Notes under the pieces: model-generated
Database searches by the model: none
Told to the model about the DNA's origin: nothing
What the model saw: only the letters and a program-made list of their open reading frames with translations
Made by a program: the position numbers and the translations under genes
NCBI GenBank assembly: GCA_963747775.1
Contig: CAVVGT010000001.1
Location: 186,001 to 250,000, forward strand
Direction: 5' to 3'
DNA: 64,000 nt
Origin: JAGVSZ01 sp963747775
GTDB lineage: Bacteria > Pseudomonadota > Gammaproteobacteria > Burkholderiales > SG8-39
In this document: piece after piece, positions 54,604-63,555 of the stretch
Numbering within the stretch: position 1 is the first letter of the stretch
Layout: each line of letters opens with the position of its first letter

Positions 54604-55472
54604 CGCTGAATCGCGCCAGGCGGATGCTCGGCCCGTTCGTGGAGAACGCGCCGCTGCTTGCGGTCCTGGCGCTGCTCCTCATCGCGGGTTGGCTCGCGGC
54701 GCGATGGTTCCTGTATTTTCTTGCGCCGGTCGAGGTGCCGCCCGGACACCCCCGCGAGCAGGTGCAATTCGGTCCGGCTGCCCAGGCGCTTGCCGACGCG
54801 CATCTATTCGGTGTCGCGCCCACGCGCGGGGGCGGCCAGGTAGTCAGCAACCTCAATATCAAGCTGAAGGGAGTGTTTGCCGGCGGCGCGAGCGGCGCTG
54901 CGATCGTTAACGCCGGCGGCAAGGACGAGGCCGCACGGGTGGGCGGTGAGATTGTCCCGGGCGTCATCCTCGAGTCCGTGCATCCGCAGTACATGGTCCT
55001 GCGCCGCAACGGTGCGCTCGAGCGCGTGAACATTGAGGAGCGGCAACAGGTTGCGGGGGCGGTTTCGCCCGTGCTGCAACGCCGGGCGCGTGTGCAGGGC
55101 GCAGAGCCCGCGCCACCGAGCCCTGGGTCCAGGTTTGAGCGTCCCCAACCCTATGCCCCGGTGGGTGATGTGCCGACGGAACCGCCTTCGGCGTCCGCAC
55201 TACCGCCCGCGGCCGTTGCGGCCCCGCAACCGCCGCCCGCCCCAACGGGCGCTGCTCCAGGGCTTGCGATCACGAGCGTTCCGCCGGGCGGCATCCTTGA
55301 GCGGCTCGGGCTGCAGCCCGGGGACGTGATCCGGTCGGTGAACGGCGAAGCCGTCATGAACGAAGCCGACGTCGCCCGTATCGTGCAAGGCCGAGGACTG
55401 CAGGGGCCGGTCACGGCGGAGGTGCAGCGGGGCGGGGCCACGATACCGATTGTCGTGGGCCAGCAGCGCTGA
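54600..55472 (+). CDS. gspC: Type II secretion protein GspC with PDZ domain
   Basis: A 290-residue protein. One membrane helix (LLAVLALLLIAGWLAARWFL), the periplasmic homology region (FGPAAQALADAHLFGVAPT, NIKLKGVFAGGASGAAIV), a Pro-rich linker, and a C-terminal PDZ domain (SVPPGGILERLGLQPGDVIR). It couples the inner-membrane platform to the secretin and helps choose substrates. GTG start within the gspN stop. Confidence 0.92.
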   Translation: MTLNRARRMLGPFVENAPLLAVLALLLIAGWLAARWFLYFLAPVEVPPGHPREQVQFGPAAQALADAHLFGVAPTRGGGQVVSNLNIKLKGVFAGGASGAAIVNAGGKDEAARVGGEIVPGVILESVHPQYMVLRRNGALERVNIEERQQVAGAVSPVLQRRARVQGAEPAPPSPGSRFERPQPYAPVGDVPTEPPSASALPPAAVAAPQPPPAPTGAAPGLAITSVPPGGILERLGLQPGDVIRSVNGEAVMNEADVARIVQGRGLQGPVTAEVQRGGATIPIVVGQQR

Positions 55473-55495
55473 AGGGACTCGAGGACGCAACCCAT

Positions 55496-57658
55496 ATGGT
55501 CGACGACACGAAGGGGTTCGGGCATCGGGTGCTGATCGGATTTGTGCTCGCCTTGCTGGTTGGGACGGGCGCGGTGCGCGCCCAGGAACCGCAGCAGCAA
55601 CCGGAAATCGCGGGCGAGGACACCGTGACGCTGAACTTCGTGAACGCCGACATCGCGGCGGTAGTGAAGGCGGTCGCGGAGATGACCGGGCGCAACTTCC
55701 TGATCGACCCGCGGGTGCAGGGGACGGTGAACATCATTGCCCCCAAGCCAGTGCCCCGCAACCTGGTGTTTCCGATTCTGCTTTCGGCGCTGAGGGTGCA
55801 GGGCTTTGCGGCGGTCGGCGGCGACCTCGGCTACATCAACATCGTCCCGGAGTCCGACGCGAAGTTCTACGGCGGTCTGCGCGCCGCGCAAGCCCGCGGT
55901 GACCAGATCGTGACCGAAGTATTCCGGCTGCAGTTTGAATCGGCGCAGCAGCTGGTGGCGACGCTGCGCCCGCTGGTTACCCCGAACAACGTAATCAACG
56001 CGTTCCCGGCCTCGAACAGCATCGTGATCACCGACTACGCTTCGAACCTTGCGCGCATCCGCAAGGTGATTGCGACCGTGGATCAGCCGCAACCGGCGCA
56101 ACTGACCGCGATCAAGCTACGCTTTGCCGCTGCGATCGATGTGGGACAGGCGGTCCAGCGGTTGATGCCCGAGCTCTCGCAGCCGCCTTCCCCAGGCGCT
56201 GCTCCTCGCGTGACAGTCAGCGTCGACACCCGCACCAACAGCCTGCTCGTGCGTGCCGACAACCCCGCGATTACCAAGCGCATGCAGGAACTCGCCGAGA
56301 AGATGGATCTGCCAACCGCCGCCGGAGGCAACATCCGGGTGGTCTACCTCAAGAACGCGCAGGCGGATCGACTTGCCGAGGCGCTCCGCGCGATCGTTAC
56401 CGGGCAGCCCGTCGCGGCGCGGGTGGCAGGGACGACGCTTGGGGCGCCCGGGGTGCCTGGGGCACCTGCGGCACCGCCCCCGCCGCCGGCCGCCATTCCG
56501 ACGGCAACCACGGCAGGCCCGGGTGCTTCTTCGGTGGCCGGTGCGCTCGCGAGCGCCTCGATCCAGGCGTACCCGGAAACGAACTCGCTCGTGATCATCG
56601 CCCCGGATGCGGTCTACCAAGCGCTGCGGGGCGTGATCGATCAACTCGATGCGCGACGCGCACAGGTGTACGTCGAAGCACTGATCGTCGAGGTCACGGG
56701 AACCAAGGCGGCCGAGTTCGGGATCCAGTGGCAGTCATTCCCCTCGAACGCGGGAGCCAACGGAACGCAACCCTTCGGCGTCCAGAACTTCAACAACAGC
56801 CCCGGCTCGAACATCGGCCAGGTCGGGCAGGAACCTACGACGCTCGGCCAGGGCCTGAGCCTTGGTCTTATCCGTGGCAAGATCACGCTGGGTGGTTTGG
56901 AGATCCTCAATATCGCGGCGCTGATCCGTGCGCTCCAAACGGATGCGACGGCCAACATCCTGTCCACCCCCACGCTGCTCACCCTGGACAACGAGGAGGC
57001 GAAGATCCAGGTCGGGCAGAACATCCCGATCGTTACCGGCAGCTTCTCGACCCTCTCCGGGGCGGGAGGTGCGGTGGTGAACCCGTTCCAGACCTTCGAG
57101 CGCCGCGACATCGGGGTCACGCTGAAGATCCGCCCGCAGATCGCCGAGGGCGGCACCGTCAAGATGACGCTCTACCAGGAGGTCTCCAGCATCTTTAACG
57201 CCACCAACCCGACCGGGATCATTCTCAACAAGCGCTCGCTCGAGAGCCAGGTGCTGGTCGACGATGGTCAGATCATCGTGCTCGGGGGACTCATCTCCGA
57301 TGACGTGCAGTCCAGCAAGCAGGCCGTGCCGGGGCTCGGGGACATCCCGGTTCTCGGCTTGCTATTCCGTTACGACACGCGTCAGCGTACGAAGACGAAC
57401 CTCATGGTCTTCTTGCGGCCGGTCGTGCTGCGCGATGCGCCCACCACGGCGGGCTTGACTGCGGACCGCTACGACGTGATCCGCAATCTGCAGGGTGCCC
57501 AACAAGTCCCGAATCAGTTTCCTTTGCCGCCGATGCCCGGGCCGCAGCTGCCTCCCCAGCTTCCACCGCTTGCCCCCAGCCAGCCTGCGGTGCCGCGGCT
57601 CGTGCCGGAGGCATCCGCCGCAACCCCGCCGCCTGCCCCCCAACCTGCGCCGCAGTGA
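55496..57658 (+). CDS. gspD: Type II secretion outer-membrane secretin GspD
   Basis: A 720-residue secretin. Signal peptide HRVLIGFVLALLVGTGAVRA; N0 domain (TVTLNFVNADIAAVVKAVAE), N1-N3 repeats, then the secretin core (VEALIVEVTGTKAAEFGIQW, LTLDNEEAKIQVGQNIPIVT, VLVDDGQIIVLGGLISDD). A Pro/Gly/Ala-rich loop lies in N3, and a Pro-rich tail of about 50 residues ends the protein. It forms the dodecameric/pentadecameric exit channel. Downstream gspE overlaps by 4 bp. Confidence 0.96.
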   Translation: MVDDTKGFGHRVLIGFVLALLVGTGAVRAQEPQQQPEIAGEDTVTLNFVNADIAAVVKAVAEMTGRNFLIDPRVQGTVNIIAPKPVPRNLVFPILLSALRVQGFAAVGGDLGYINIVPESDAKFYGGLRAAQARGDQIVTEVFRLQFESAQQLVATLRPLVTPNNVINAFPASNSIVITDYASNLARIRKVIATVDQPQPAQLTAIKLRFAAAIDVGQAVQRLMPELSQPPSPGAAPRVTVSVDTRTNSLLVRADNPAITKRMQELAEKMDLPTAAGGNIRVVYLKNAQADRLAEALRAIVTGQPVAARVAGTTLGAPGVPGAPAAPPPPPAAIPTATTAGPGASSVAGALASASIQAYPETNSLVIIAPDAVYQALRGVIDQLDARRAQVYVEALIVEVTGTKAAEFGIQWQSFPSNAGANGTQPFGVQNFNNSPGSNIGQVGQEPTTLGQGLSLGLIRGKITLGGLEILNIAALIRALQTDATANILSTPTLLTLDNEEAKIQVGQNIPIVTGSFSTLSGAGGAVVNPFQTFERRDIGVTLKIRPQIAEGGTVKMTLYQEVSSIFNATNPTGIILNKRSLESQVLVDDGQIIVLGGLISDDVQSSKQAVPGLGDIPVLGLLFRYDTRQRTKTNLMVFLRPVVLRDAPTTAGLTADRYDVIRNLQGAQQVPNQFPLPPMPGPQLPPQLPPLAPSQPAVPRLVPEASAATPPPAPQPAPQ

Positions 57659-59217
57659 GCACACCCGCAATCAGTGTCTTCGGCGCGCAAGGCCCTTCGA
57701 CGGTGCTCGGCGGGCAGCTCGACTCGAGCCTTGTCCGGACGATCCCCTACCACTTCGCGCGCGCCAAAGGCCTGATCGCCGCGCGTCGCGTGGGCGAGGT
57801 GGTCGAGCTGTGGGTGCGGCCCGGGGTCACCGCCGCGGCGATTAGCGAGGCGCGGCGCGCGCTGGGCGCGCCGGTGAAGGCGGTGATGCTCGCCGCGGAA
57901 GTCTTCGAGCGTCGGCTCGCGCAGCTCTACACGCGCGATGCGCAAGGCGCCGCGGAGATGATCGACGACCTATCCGAGCACGTCGACCTCAAGAGCCTCG
58001 CCGAGGGGCTCCCGGAGGTCACCGACCTACTCGAGACGGAGGACGACGCACCGGTCATCCGCTTCATCAACGTGCTGCTCACCCAGGCGCTGCGCGAGCG
58101 CGCTTCGGACGTCCACCTCGAGGCGTTCGAGGGACGCTCGCTCGTGCGGTTCCGGATCGACGGCAGCTTGCGCGACGTGCTCGAGCCGCCGCGCGCCCTG
58201 CACGCGGCGCTCGTCTCGCGCGTGAAAGTGATGGCGAGCCTCGACATTGCCGAGAAGCGCCTGCCGCAGGACGGGCGCATCACGCTGCGCATTGCCGGCC
58301 GGCCGGTCGACGTGCGCGTGTCGACGCTGCCGACCGGGCACGGCGAGCGAGTCGTCCTCCGCCTGCTCGACAAGCAGCAGGGGCGACTCGAGCTCACCGC
58401 CCTCGGTATGAGCGAGACCACCCGCGACAAGGTCGGCGAGCTGATCGGCCAGGCGCACGGCATCGTGCTCGTCACCGGGCCCACCGGATCGGGCAAGACG
58501 ACGACGCTCTACGCCGCGCTCTCGAAGCTCGACGCCGGCAAGCTGAACATCATGACGGTCGAGGATCCGATCGAGTACGACCTCGATGGCGTCGGCCAGA
58601 CCCAGGTGAACCCCGCGATCGAGATGACTTTCGCCCGGGCGCTGCGAGCCATCTTGCGCCAAGACCCCGATGTCGTGATGATCGGCGAGATCCGCGACCT
58701 GGAGACCGCGCGCATCGCGGTGCAGGCGAGCCTCACTGGCCATCTCGTGCTCGCCACGCTGCACACGAACGATGCCGCCGGCGCGGTGACGCGCCTGATC
58801 GACATGGGCATCGAGCCGTTCCTGCTCGCCTCCAGCCTACTTGGCGTGCTCGCGCAGCGGCTCGTGCGCAGGCTCTGCCCCGATTGCCGCAAGCCCGACC
58901 TTCCCTCCGCCGCGGAGGCCGCCGCGATGCCGCCGCGCCTGCGAGGCCGTCCGGTCAAGACCGCGACCGGCTGCGCGCGCTGCAAGTGGACCGGGTATGT
59001 CGGACGCAGCGGCATCTATGAGCTTCTCGTCGTCGACGACGAGATACGCCGGCTCATCCACGACGGTGCCGCGGAAAGCGCGATCCGTGAGCGGGCGCTC
59101 GCGCGCGGCACGACCATGCTGCGCGACGACGGATTGCGGTGGGTCATCGCGGGCGAGACCACGCTCGCGGAAGTCCTGCGCGTGACCCGCGCAACCGACG
59201 AGGAGCTCGCGAGCTGA
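57655..59217 (+). CDS. gspE: Type II secretion ATPase GspE
   Basis: A 520-residue hexameric ATPase. Walker A GPTGSGKT is at 275-282, the Asp box RASDVHLEAFEG precedes it, Walker B is ILRQDPDVVMIGEIRDLE, and the His box is TGHLVLATLHTNDA. The four-Cys zinc motif (CPDCRKP and CARCKWTG) is present, as in GspE but not all PilB. It powers pseudopilus assembly via GspL. The GTG start overlaps the gspD stop. Confidence 0.96.
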   Translation: MSTPAISVFGAQGPSTVLGGQLDSSLVRTIPYHFARAKGLIAARRVGEVVELWVRPGVTAAAISEARRALGAPVKAVMLAAEVFERRLAQLYTRDAQGAAEMIDDLSEHVDLKSLAEGLPEVTDLLETEDDAPVIRFINVLLTQALRERASDVHLEAFEGRSLVRFRIDGSLRDVLEPPRALHAALVSRVKVMASLDIAEKRLPQDGRITLRIAGRPVDVRVSTLPTGHGERVVLRLLDKQQGRLELTALGMSETTRDKVGELIGQAHGIVLVTGPTGSGKTTTLYAALSKLDAGKLNIMTVEDPIEYDLDGVGQTQVNPAIEMTFARALRAILRQDPDVVMIGEIRDLETARIAVQASLTGHLVLATLHTNDAAGAVTRLIDMGIEPFLLASSLLGVLAQRLVRRLCPDCRKPDLPSAAEAAAMPPRLRGRPVKTATGCARCKWTGYVGRSGIYELLVVDDEIRRLIHDGAAESAIRERALARGTTMLRDDGLRWVIAGETTLAEVLRVTRATDEELAS

Positions 59218-59240
59218 CGCTCGCCGCCCGGGCCGAAGCC

Positions 59241-60458
59241 ATGTCCGGTTACCGCTTTGAAGCACTAGCGCCCGACGGCAAGATTCGCCGCGGTGTGCTC
59301 GAGTCCGACAGCCCCCGCCAAGCGCGGGCGCGGCTGCGCGAGCAGGGCATGCTGCCGGTCGAGGTCGAGCCGATCGGCGGGAAAGAGACCACTGCGGCGC
59401 GCGGCCTTTCTCTCGGGCGCCGGCGTCTTAGCGCCGCGGCGCTTGCGCTGCTCACTCGCCAACTCGCGACGCTGCTGGCCGCCGGGCTTACCGTCGAACA
59501 GGCGATGAACGCCCTGATCGAGCAGTCCGACAAGCAGATCGAGCGCCAGCTGCTGGCCGCGGTTCGCGGCGACGTGCTCGCCGGCCAGTCGCTCGCGCGC
59601 GCGCTTGCGCGCCACCCCGGCTCGTTCCCGGACGTCTATCTCACGCTCGTCGAAGCGGGTGAACGATCGGGCAAGCTCGCCGACGTGCTTGCGCGGCTTG
59701 CCGACTACACCGAAGATCGCGAGCAGTTGCGCGGCAAGGTCATGCTTGCGTTCATTTACCCCACGCTCGTCACGAGCGTCGCCGTCATTGTAGTGACGAG
59801 CCTGCTCGTGTATGTCGTGCCGCAGGTGGTGCAGGTGTTCAGGAACACCAACCAGGCCCTCCCGCTGCTCACTCGCGCCCTGATCGCGTTGTCCGACTTC
59901 TTGCGTGGATACGGTGGATTTCTCCTTGTCGTGCTCGTCGCGGCGGCGTTCGGGGCCCGCGCCGCCCTTGCCGTACCGAGCATCCGCGAGAAGTGGCATC
60001 GCTGGCTGCTGAGGCTCCCAGTATTCACGCCGCTCTATCGCGGCCTCAACACGGCGCGGCTCGCGTCGACGCTCGCCATCTTGGTCGGTAGCCGAGTACC
60101 CTTGCTCACGGCGCTGCGAGCCGGCGCGGGCGTGGTGTCCAACTTGCCGATGCGCCGCGCCCTCGAGGAGGCTGCTGAGCATGTACAGCAGGGCTCGACG
60201 CTTTCGCGTGCACTCGGCGCCTCGAAGCTCTTTCCCCCGCTCATGGTGCACATGATCGCGAGCGGCGAGGCGAGCGGTCGGCTAGCCGAGATGCTCGAGC
60301 GCACCGCTGAGCAGCAGGGCCGCGAGCTCGAGCGGCGGGTCGCGACGTTCGTCGCGCTCCTGGAGCCGCTGCTGATCCTGGTGATGGGTGGGGTCGTGCT
60401 GGTGATTGTGCTCGCGATCCTGCTGCCGATCTTCGAGCTGAACCAGATCATTCGCTAG
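59241..60458 (+). CDS. gspF: Type II secretion inner-membrane platform protein GspF
   Basis: A 405-residue polytopic protein. MSGYRFEALAPDGKIRRGVL at the start, two repeated cytoplasmic domains (LTRQLATLLAAGLTVEQAMN and LASTLAILVGSRVPLLTALR) and three membrane segments (AVIVVTSLLVYVVPQVVQVF, GGFLLVVLVAAAFGARAALA, LLILVMGGVVLVIVLAILLP). Last gene of the gsp operon. Prepilin peptidase GspO/PilD is not in the window. Confidence 0.95.
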   Translation: MSGYRFEALAPDGKIRRGVLESDSPRQARARLREQGMLPVEVEPIGGKETTAARGLSLGRRRLSAAALALLTRQLATLLAAGLTVEQAMNALIEQSDKQIERQLLAAVRGDVLAGQSLARALARHPGSFPDVYLTLVEAGERSGKLADVLARLADYTEDREQLRGKVMLAFIYPTLVTSVAVIVVTSLLVYVVPQVVQVFRNTNQALPLLTRALIALSDFLRGYGGFLLVVLVAAAFGARAALAVPSIREKWHRWLLRLPVFTPLYRGLNTARLASTLAILVGSRVPLLTALRAGAGVVSNLPMRRALEEAAEHVQQGSTLSRALGASKLFPPLMVHMIASGEASGRLAEMLERTAEQQGRELERRVATFVALLEPLLILVMGGVVLVIVLAILLPIFELNQIIR

Positions 60459-60738
60459 CATCGGAGATGCGCACCAAGGGCCTCCCGCGGGCTCGTAGCG
60501 TGTGCGCAACTCGTCAGCACGCCAAGCAGCGCGGCCGATTCGGCCTGATAGCGAAGTCGCTGCTGCCATTCGCGCGCTCTTAGGCGTCCCCTCTTGACGT
60601 CGCCAACTCGAGGTTGTACCTGCGAGAACTGCCCTGCGTTCAGAATCCGACAACCGCGGGGGCGGCAAATCGCACATAGCACGTCGTGCCTCTGCAATAA
60701 TGATTGTCTCCCCGACGGAGGCGGGTACGATCGTCCCG
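60459..60738. other. Intergenic region between gspF and the FimV-like gene
   Basis: About 280 bp without a supported gene. TTGACG at 60594 has no good -10 partner 17 bp away. No terminator-like hairpin with T-run was seen after gspF. Confidence 0.4.
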
Positions 60739-62004
60739 ATGGCATTTTCTTTCCGAGCATCAGCCTTGCTCATGTTCGCGCCGGCCATCGCGTTCGCAGC
60801 CGACCTGGGCCGGCTCACGGTCCTGTCGGGCGTTGGCGAGCCGCTCCGCGCGGAGATCGAGATCCTCTCAGTGCAGCCGAGTGAGGCGGGGTCTCTCGCC
60901 GCACGAATTCCGCCGCCTGACGTTTTCTGGCGAGCCAATCTGGAGCCGTCGCCGCTGCTCGACCAGCTTCGCGCTCGCATCGAACGTCGGCCGAAGGGGC
61001 GCTACGTGGTGACCTTATCGTCCACAACTCCTATCGAGAGTCCATTCATTCAGATCCTCGTGGAACTGGATTCTGCGACTGGACGGGTCGTGCGCGAGTA
61101 TCCGTTCCTCCTCGAACAGCCCCGCGCCACCCCGACCACACCCGCATCGCCGATTGCAACGGCGCCGACCGTACCGGAGCGGCGGATTTCGGAGATCACG
61201 GCTGAGGGTACGTACGTCGTTAAGCCTGGGGACACGCTCGCTTCGATTGCGCGTGCGATGAGGCCCCCGGACGCCACCGTGGAGCAGACGGTGGTTGCCC
61301 TTTATCAGGCCAATGAATCGGCTTTCATCGACGGGAACATGAACCGACTGCCCGCCGGCGCAGTGCTCGCTTTGCCGCCGGCCGGCACTGCCACGGCGAT
61401 CGAGCTCGCGGAGGCGCGTCGGATAATCCTCCTACAACAGGCCGCATCGCCGCCATCCGCTCGGGGGGCCGGTGCCACCGGAACGGGCGAAGGCCCGGCG
61501 TCCGCGAAGCCCGCTGGCGCGACAGCCCCTTCGCAGCCGGCGTCTGGCGATCAGCTTCGCCTCACGCCCTCCCGGGAGACCGGGAGCGCTGGCCGGTCGG
61601 CTGACTCGGCGTACGGTGATGACGTCGTCGCCCTGCAGCGCGCGCTCGCGGAGGCACAGGAGCGCGTCGCGCTGCTCCAAAGGGATCTCGAGGACGTCCG
61701 CAGCAGAGTGCTCGCATTGAAAGGGCAGCCGCTCGGGAGCGTCGACCAGCCGGAACGTAGCCCCGCCGAGTTACCGGTGCGAATCCCCGGCAACGGGGCA
61801 GCCGCTGGGCGGCACAGCGAACGAACGGGTGAGAACGGGACGCTGGGCAATCTTGTTCGCGCGCATGGCGCTTGGCTTCTAGCGACGTTCCTCGTCGGGT
61901 TCGCGTTGTGGGTTGTCATGCCCGTGAAGACGACACGGGCGTGGCTGAAGAGGCGGCGGCGCCAGGAAGCAGAGGCGACTCGCTTCGAGCGATTCCTCCG
62001 CTAA
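60739..62004 (+). CDS. FimV/HubP-like protein with LysM-type motif, short form
   Basis: A 421-residue protein. The signal peptide MAFSFRASALLMFAPAIAFA is followed by the FimV N-terminal domain (LGRLTVLSGVGEPLRAEIEI, PLLDQLRARIERRPKGRYVV). A LysM-like domain has TYVVKPGDTLASIARAMRPP and ALYQANESAFIDGNMNRLPA. An Ala-rich stretch, a coiled coil (LQRALAEAQERVALLQRDLE), a membrane helix (GAWLLATFLVGFALWVVMP) and a short basic tail complete it. It lacks the long acidic/TPR cytoplasmic part of Pseudomonas FimV. FimV-like proteins organise poles and support type IV pili and T2SS; the location next to gspF fits a T2SS assembly role. Confidence 0.8.
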   Translation: MAFSFRASALLMFAPAIAFAADLGRLTVLSGVGEPLRAEIEILSVQPSEAGSLAARIPPPDVFWRANLEPSPLLDQLRARIERRPKGRYVVTLSSTTPIESPFIQILVELDSATGRVVREYPFLLEQPRATPTTPASPIATAPTVPERRISEITAEGTYVVKPGDTLASIARAMRPPDATVEQTVVALYQANESAFIDGNMNRLPAGAVLALPPAGTATAIELAEARRIILLQQAASPPSARGAGATGTGEGPASAKPAGATAPSQPASGDQLRLTPSRETGSAGRSADSAYGDDVVALQRALAEAQERVALLQRDLEDVRSRVLALKGQPLGSVDQPERSPAELPVRIPGNGAAAGRHSERTGENGTLGNLVRAHGAWLLATFLVGFALWVVMPVKTTRAWLKRRRRQEAEATRFERFLR

Positions 62005-62237
62005 GCCGCTGGATCTCGGCGCATCGAGCCCCCGAGAGCGAGCGGTCGCAACAGGCCAGGTTGTTAGAATCATGGGGCAGGTTTGTTGGAAGATCGGAGT
62101 CGGTCCTGCTCCCCGTAGCTCGCACGCGATCGACGAACCGCAATTCGAGCGGGCGGCAGTTTGCCCAAGCAGGCCCTTCGCATCTACGGGACGCCGGGGC
62201 GGAAGGGGTACCGCGTCCGTGCTTCTCGTCTCGACAC
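62005..62237. other. Intergenic region before the VanZ-like gene
   Basis: About 230 bp with no supported gene. TAGAAT at 62065-62070 is a fair -10 element but lacks a recognisable -35. Confidence 0.35.
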
Positions 62238-62645
62238 ATGCGCGCGCCAAGCCAGCCTTCACTTGTTGAGCACAGCGTGCGTCCGCTCTGGCTAGTATTG
62301 GGCTGGATGTTGGTGTTGCTCGTCATCTACCTCTCCCTCACGCCGGCCCCCATCACGCTACCCATTCGCGAAGGAGACAAGCTCTCGCATGCATTCGCGT
62401 ACTTCGTACTCATGTCGTGGTTCGCCAATCTCTACCCGAGCTTGTCCGTGCGCGCGCGGTTTGCCGCTGGATTCATCGCGCTGGCCGTCGTCCTGGAATT
62501 CGTTCAGCTGTGGACCGGGTATCGGTCATTCGAAGTGGACGATATGACGGCAGGCGCTCTTGGCGTCGCGGCCGGCTGGGCAACCGCTCCGCCTCGACTG
62601 CCGAATTATCTCGCGCTGGCCGAAAGGCTTTGGCGTAACAGATAA
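62238..62645 (+). CDS. VanZ-family membrane protein
   Basis: A 135-residue membrane protein: LWLVLGWMLVLLVIYLSLTP, then GDKLSHAFAYFVLMSWFANL (the conserved DK...H...Y pattern of VanZ-like proteins), FIALAVVLEFVQLWTGYRSF and a last helix after the conserved DDMTAGALGVAAGW. In many Gram-negatives such small VanZ-like proteins lie near exopolysaccharide, exosortase or surface-protein genes. The start at 62238 was chosen because the upstream frame looks non-coding. Confidence 0.82.
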   Translation: MRAPSQPSLVEHSVRPLWLVLGWMLVLLVIYLSLTPAPITLPIREGDKLSHAFAYFVLMSWFANLYPSLSVRARFAAGFIALAVVLEFVQLWTGYRSFEVDDMTAGALGVAAGWATAPPRLPNYLALAERLWRNR

Positions 62646-63133
62646 GTGGCGAAGTCTCGATAAGTGGTCAAACACTGGCTCTCCTCGCCGACGGCGCACG
62701 CCTAGAGGCGGAGCTTGCGCGGACATCCGAGTGAATCGTCGGTTCGCGTCAAGGCGGCGCGCACGGTGGTATGGTTCGTCCTGTATGGCGAGCAACGACC
62801 GGAATACCGGCGAACTAGACATCTCCGCTGGGCACGACTGCAGCTGCTTGAATAGCGCAAAGATTGGCTGCAGAGCGGCAGGTAGTGTCGCTGAACCACG
62901 ACGATCGCCGGATGCATGACGGCATCCGCTCGAATCTATTGCATGCGACTGTCGTGTTTATGACATTAGCATTGCCCGAGCAAATTGCACATCTCGACCA
63001 TGACGTGTATGGAACGGCCTTGATCCGTATGTCAGGCTTTAAGGCAATGTGACGGTCATCGCCGATAGCAGGATAGTTCTACAAAGCCTTTGCCGACGGG
63101 CATCAGGCGGCTTCATCTGCAAGGGGAGGGGAC
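62646..63133. other. Intergenic region before the fibronectin-III-type genes
   Basis: Nearly 490 bp, AT-richer than its surroundings, with no supported gene. A 62-codon frame (62864-63052) begins with a TTG and has no ribosome binding site or family match, so I do not call it. A strong Shine-Dalgarno sequence (AAGGGGAGGGG) ends the region in front of 63134. Confidence 0.5.
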
Positions 63134-63547
63134 ATGACGTTTGGCGATCTCTGGCGCTGCCGTGTGCGTGCGTGTTCGCGCCTGGCGCGCGTCTTGGTCC
63201 CGCTGGTCGCTCTGATCGCTGTTAGCGAAAATTCGCTTGCGGGGCAGTTGAAACTCGCTTGGGATGCGGTGTCGGGCGCTTCCGGGTACCGGTTGTACTT
63301 CGGCTCGAGCAGCGGCAACTACTCTTCGAGCGTCGATACCCAGAACCAGACAAGCGCTACGGTGTCCGGCCTGACCGATGGAGCGCGTTACTACTTCGCT
63401 GCAAAGGCATACAACAGCACGACCACAAGCAACTTCTCGAATGAGGTGAGCGCGGTCGTCCCAGCGTCTGCGGGCACGTCCAACCCGTTCACACCCGACA
63501 CGACGCCGCCGGCGGCGCCGCGAGGTTTGCGCATAGTCGTGCCGTAG
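63134..63547 (+). CDS. Exported fibronectin type III domain protein
   Basis: A 137-residue protein with a signal peptide (LARVLVPLVALIAVSENSLA). One fibronectin-III-like domain follows (LKLAWDAVSGASGYRLYFGS, SATVSGLTDGARYYFAAKAY, SNEVSAVVP), ending in a Pro-rich tail (DTTPPAAPRGLRIVVP). The short tail with TPPAAP resembles the linker into further domains, but a stop follows. An AAGGGGAGGGG ribosome binding site precedes the ATG. Likely secreted or surface-bound; partner unknown. It is followed 8 bp later by a related lipoprotein. Confidence 0.82.
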   Translation: MTFGDLWRCRVRACSRLARVLVPLVALIAVSENSLAGQLKLAWDAVSGASGYRLYFGSSSGNYSSSVDTQNQTSATVSGLTDGARYYFAAKAYNSTTTSNFSNEVSAVVPASAGTSNPFTPDTTPPAAPRGLRIVVP

Positions 63548-63555
63548 GAGCGCAC

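Noticed and set aside
62864..63052. A 62-codon frame before the fibronectin-III gene
   Set aside because: TTG start, no Shine-Dalgarno, no recognised domain.
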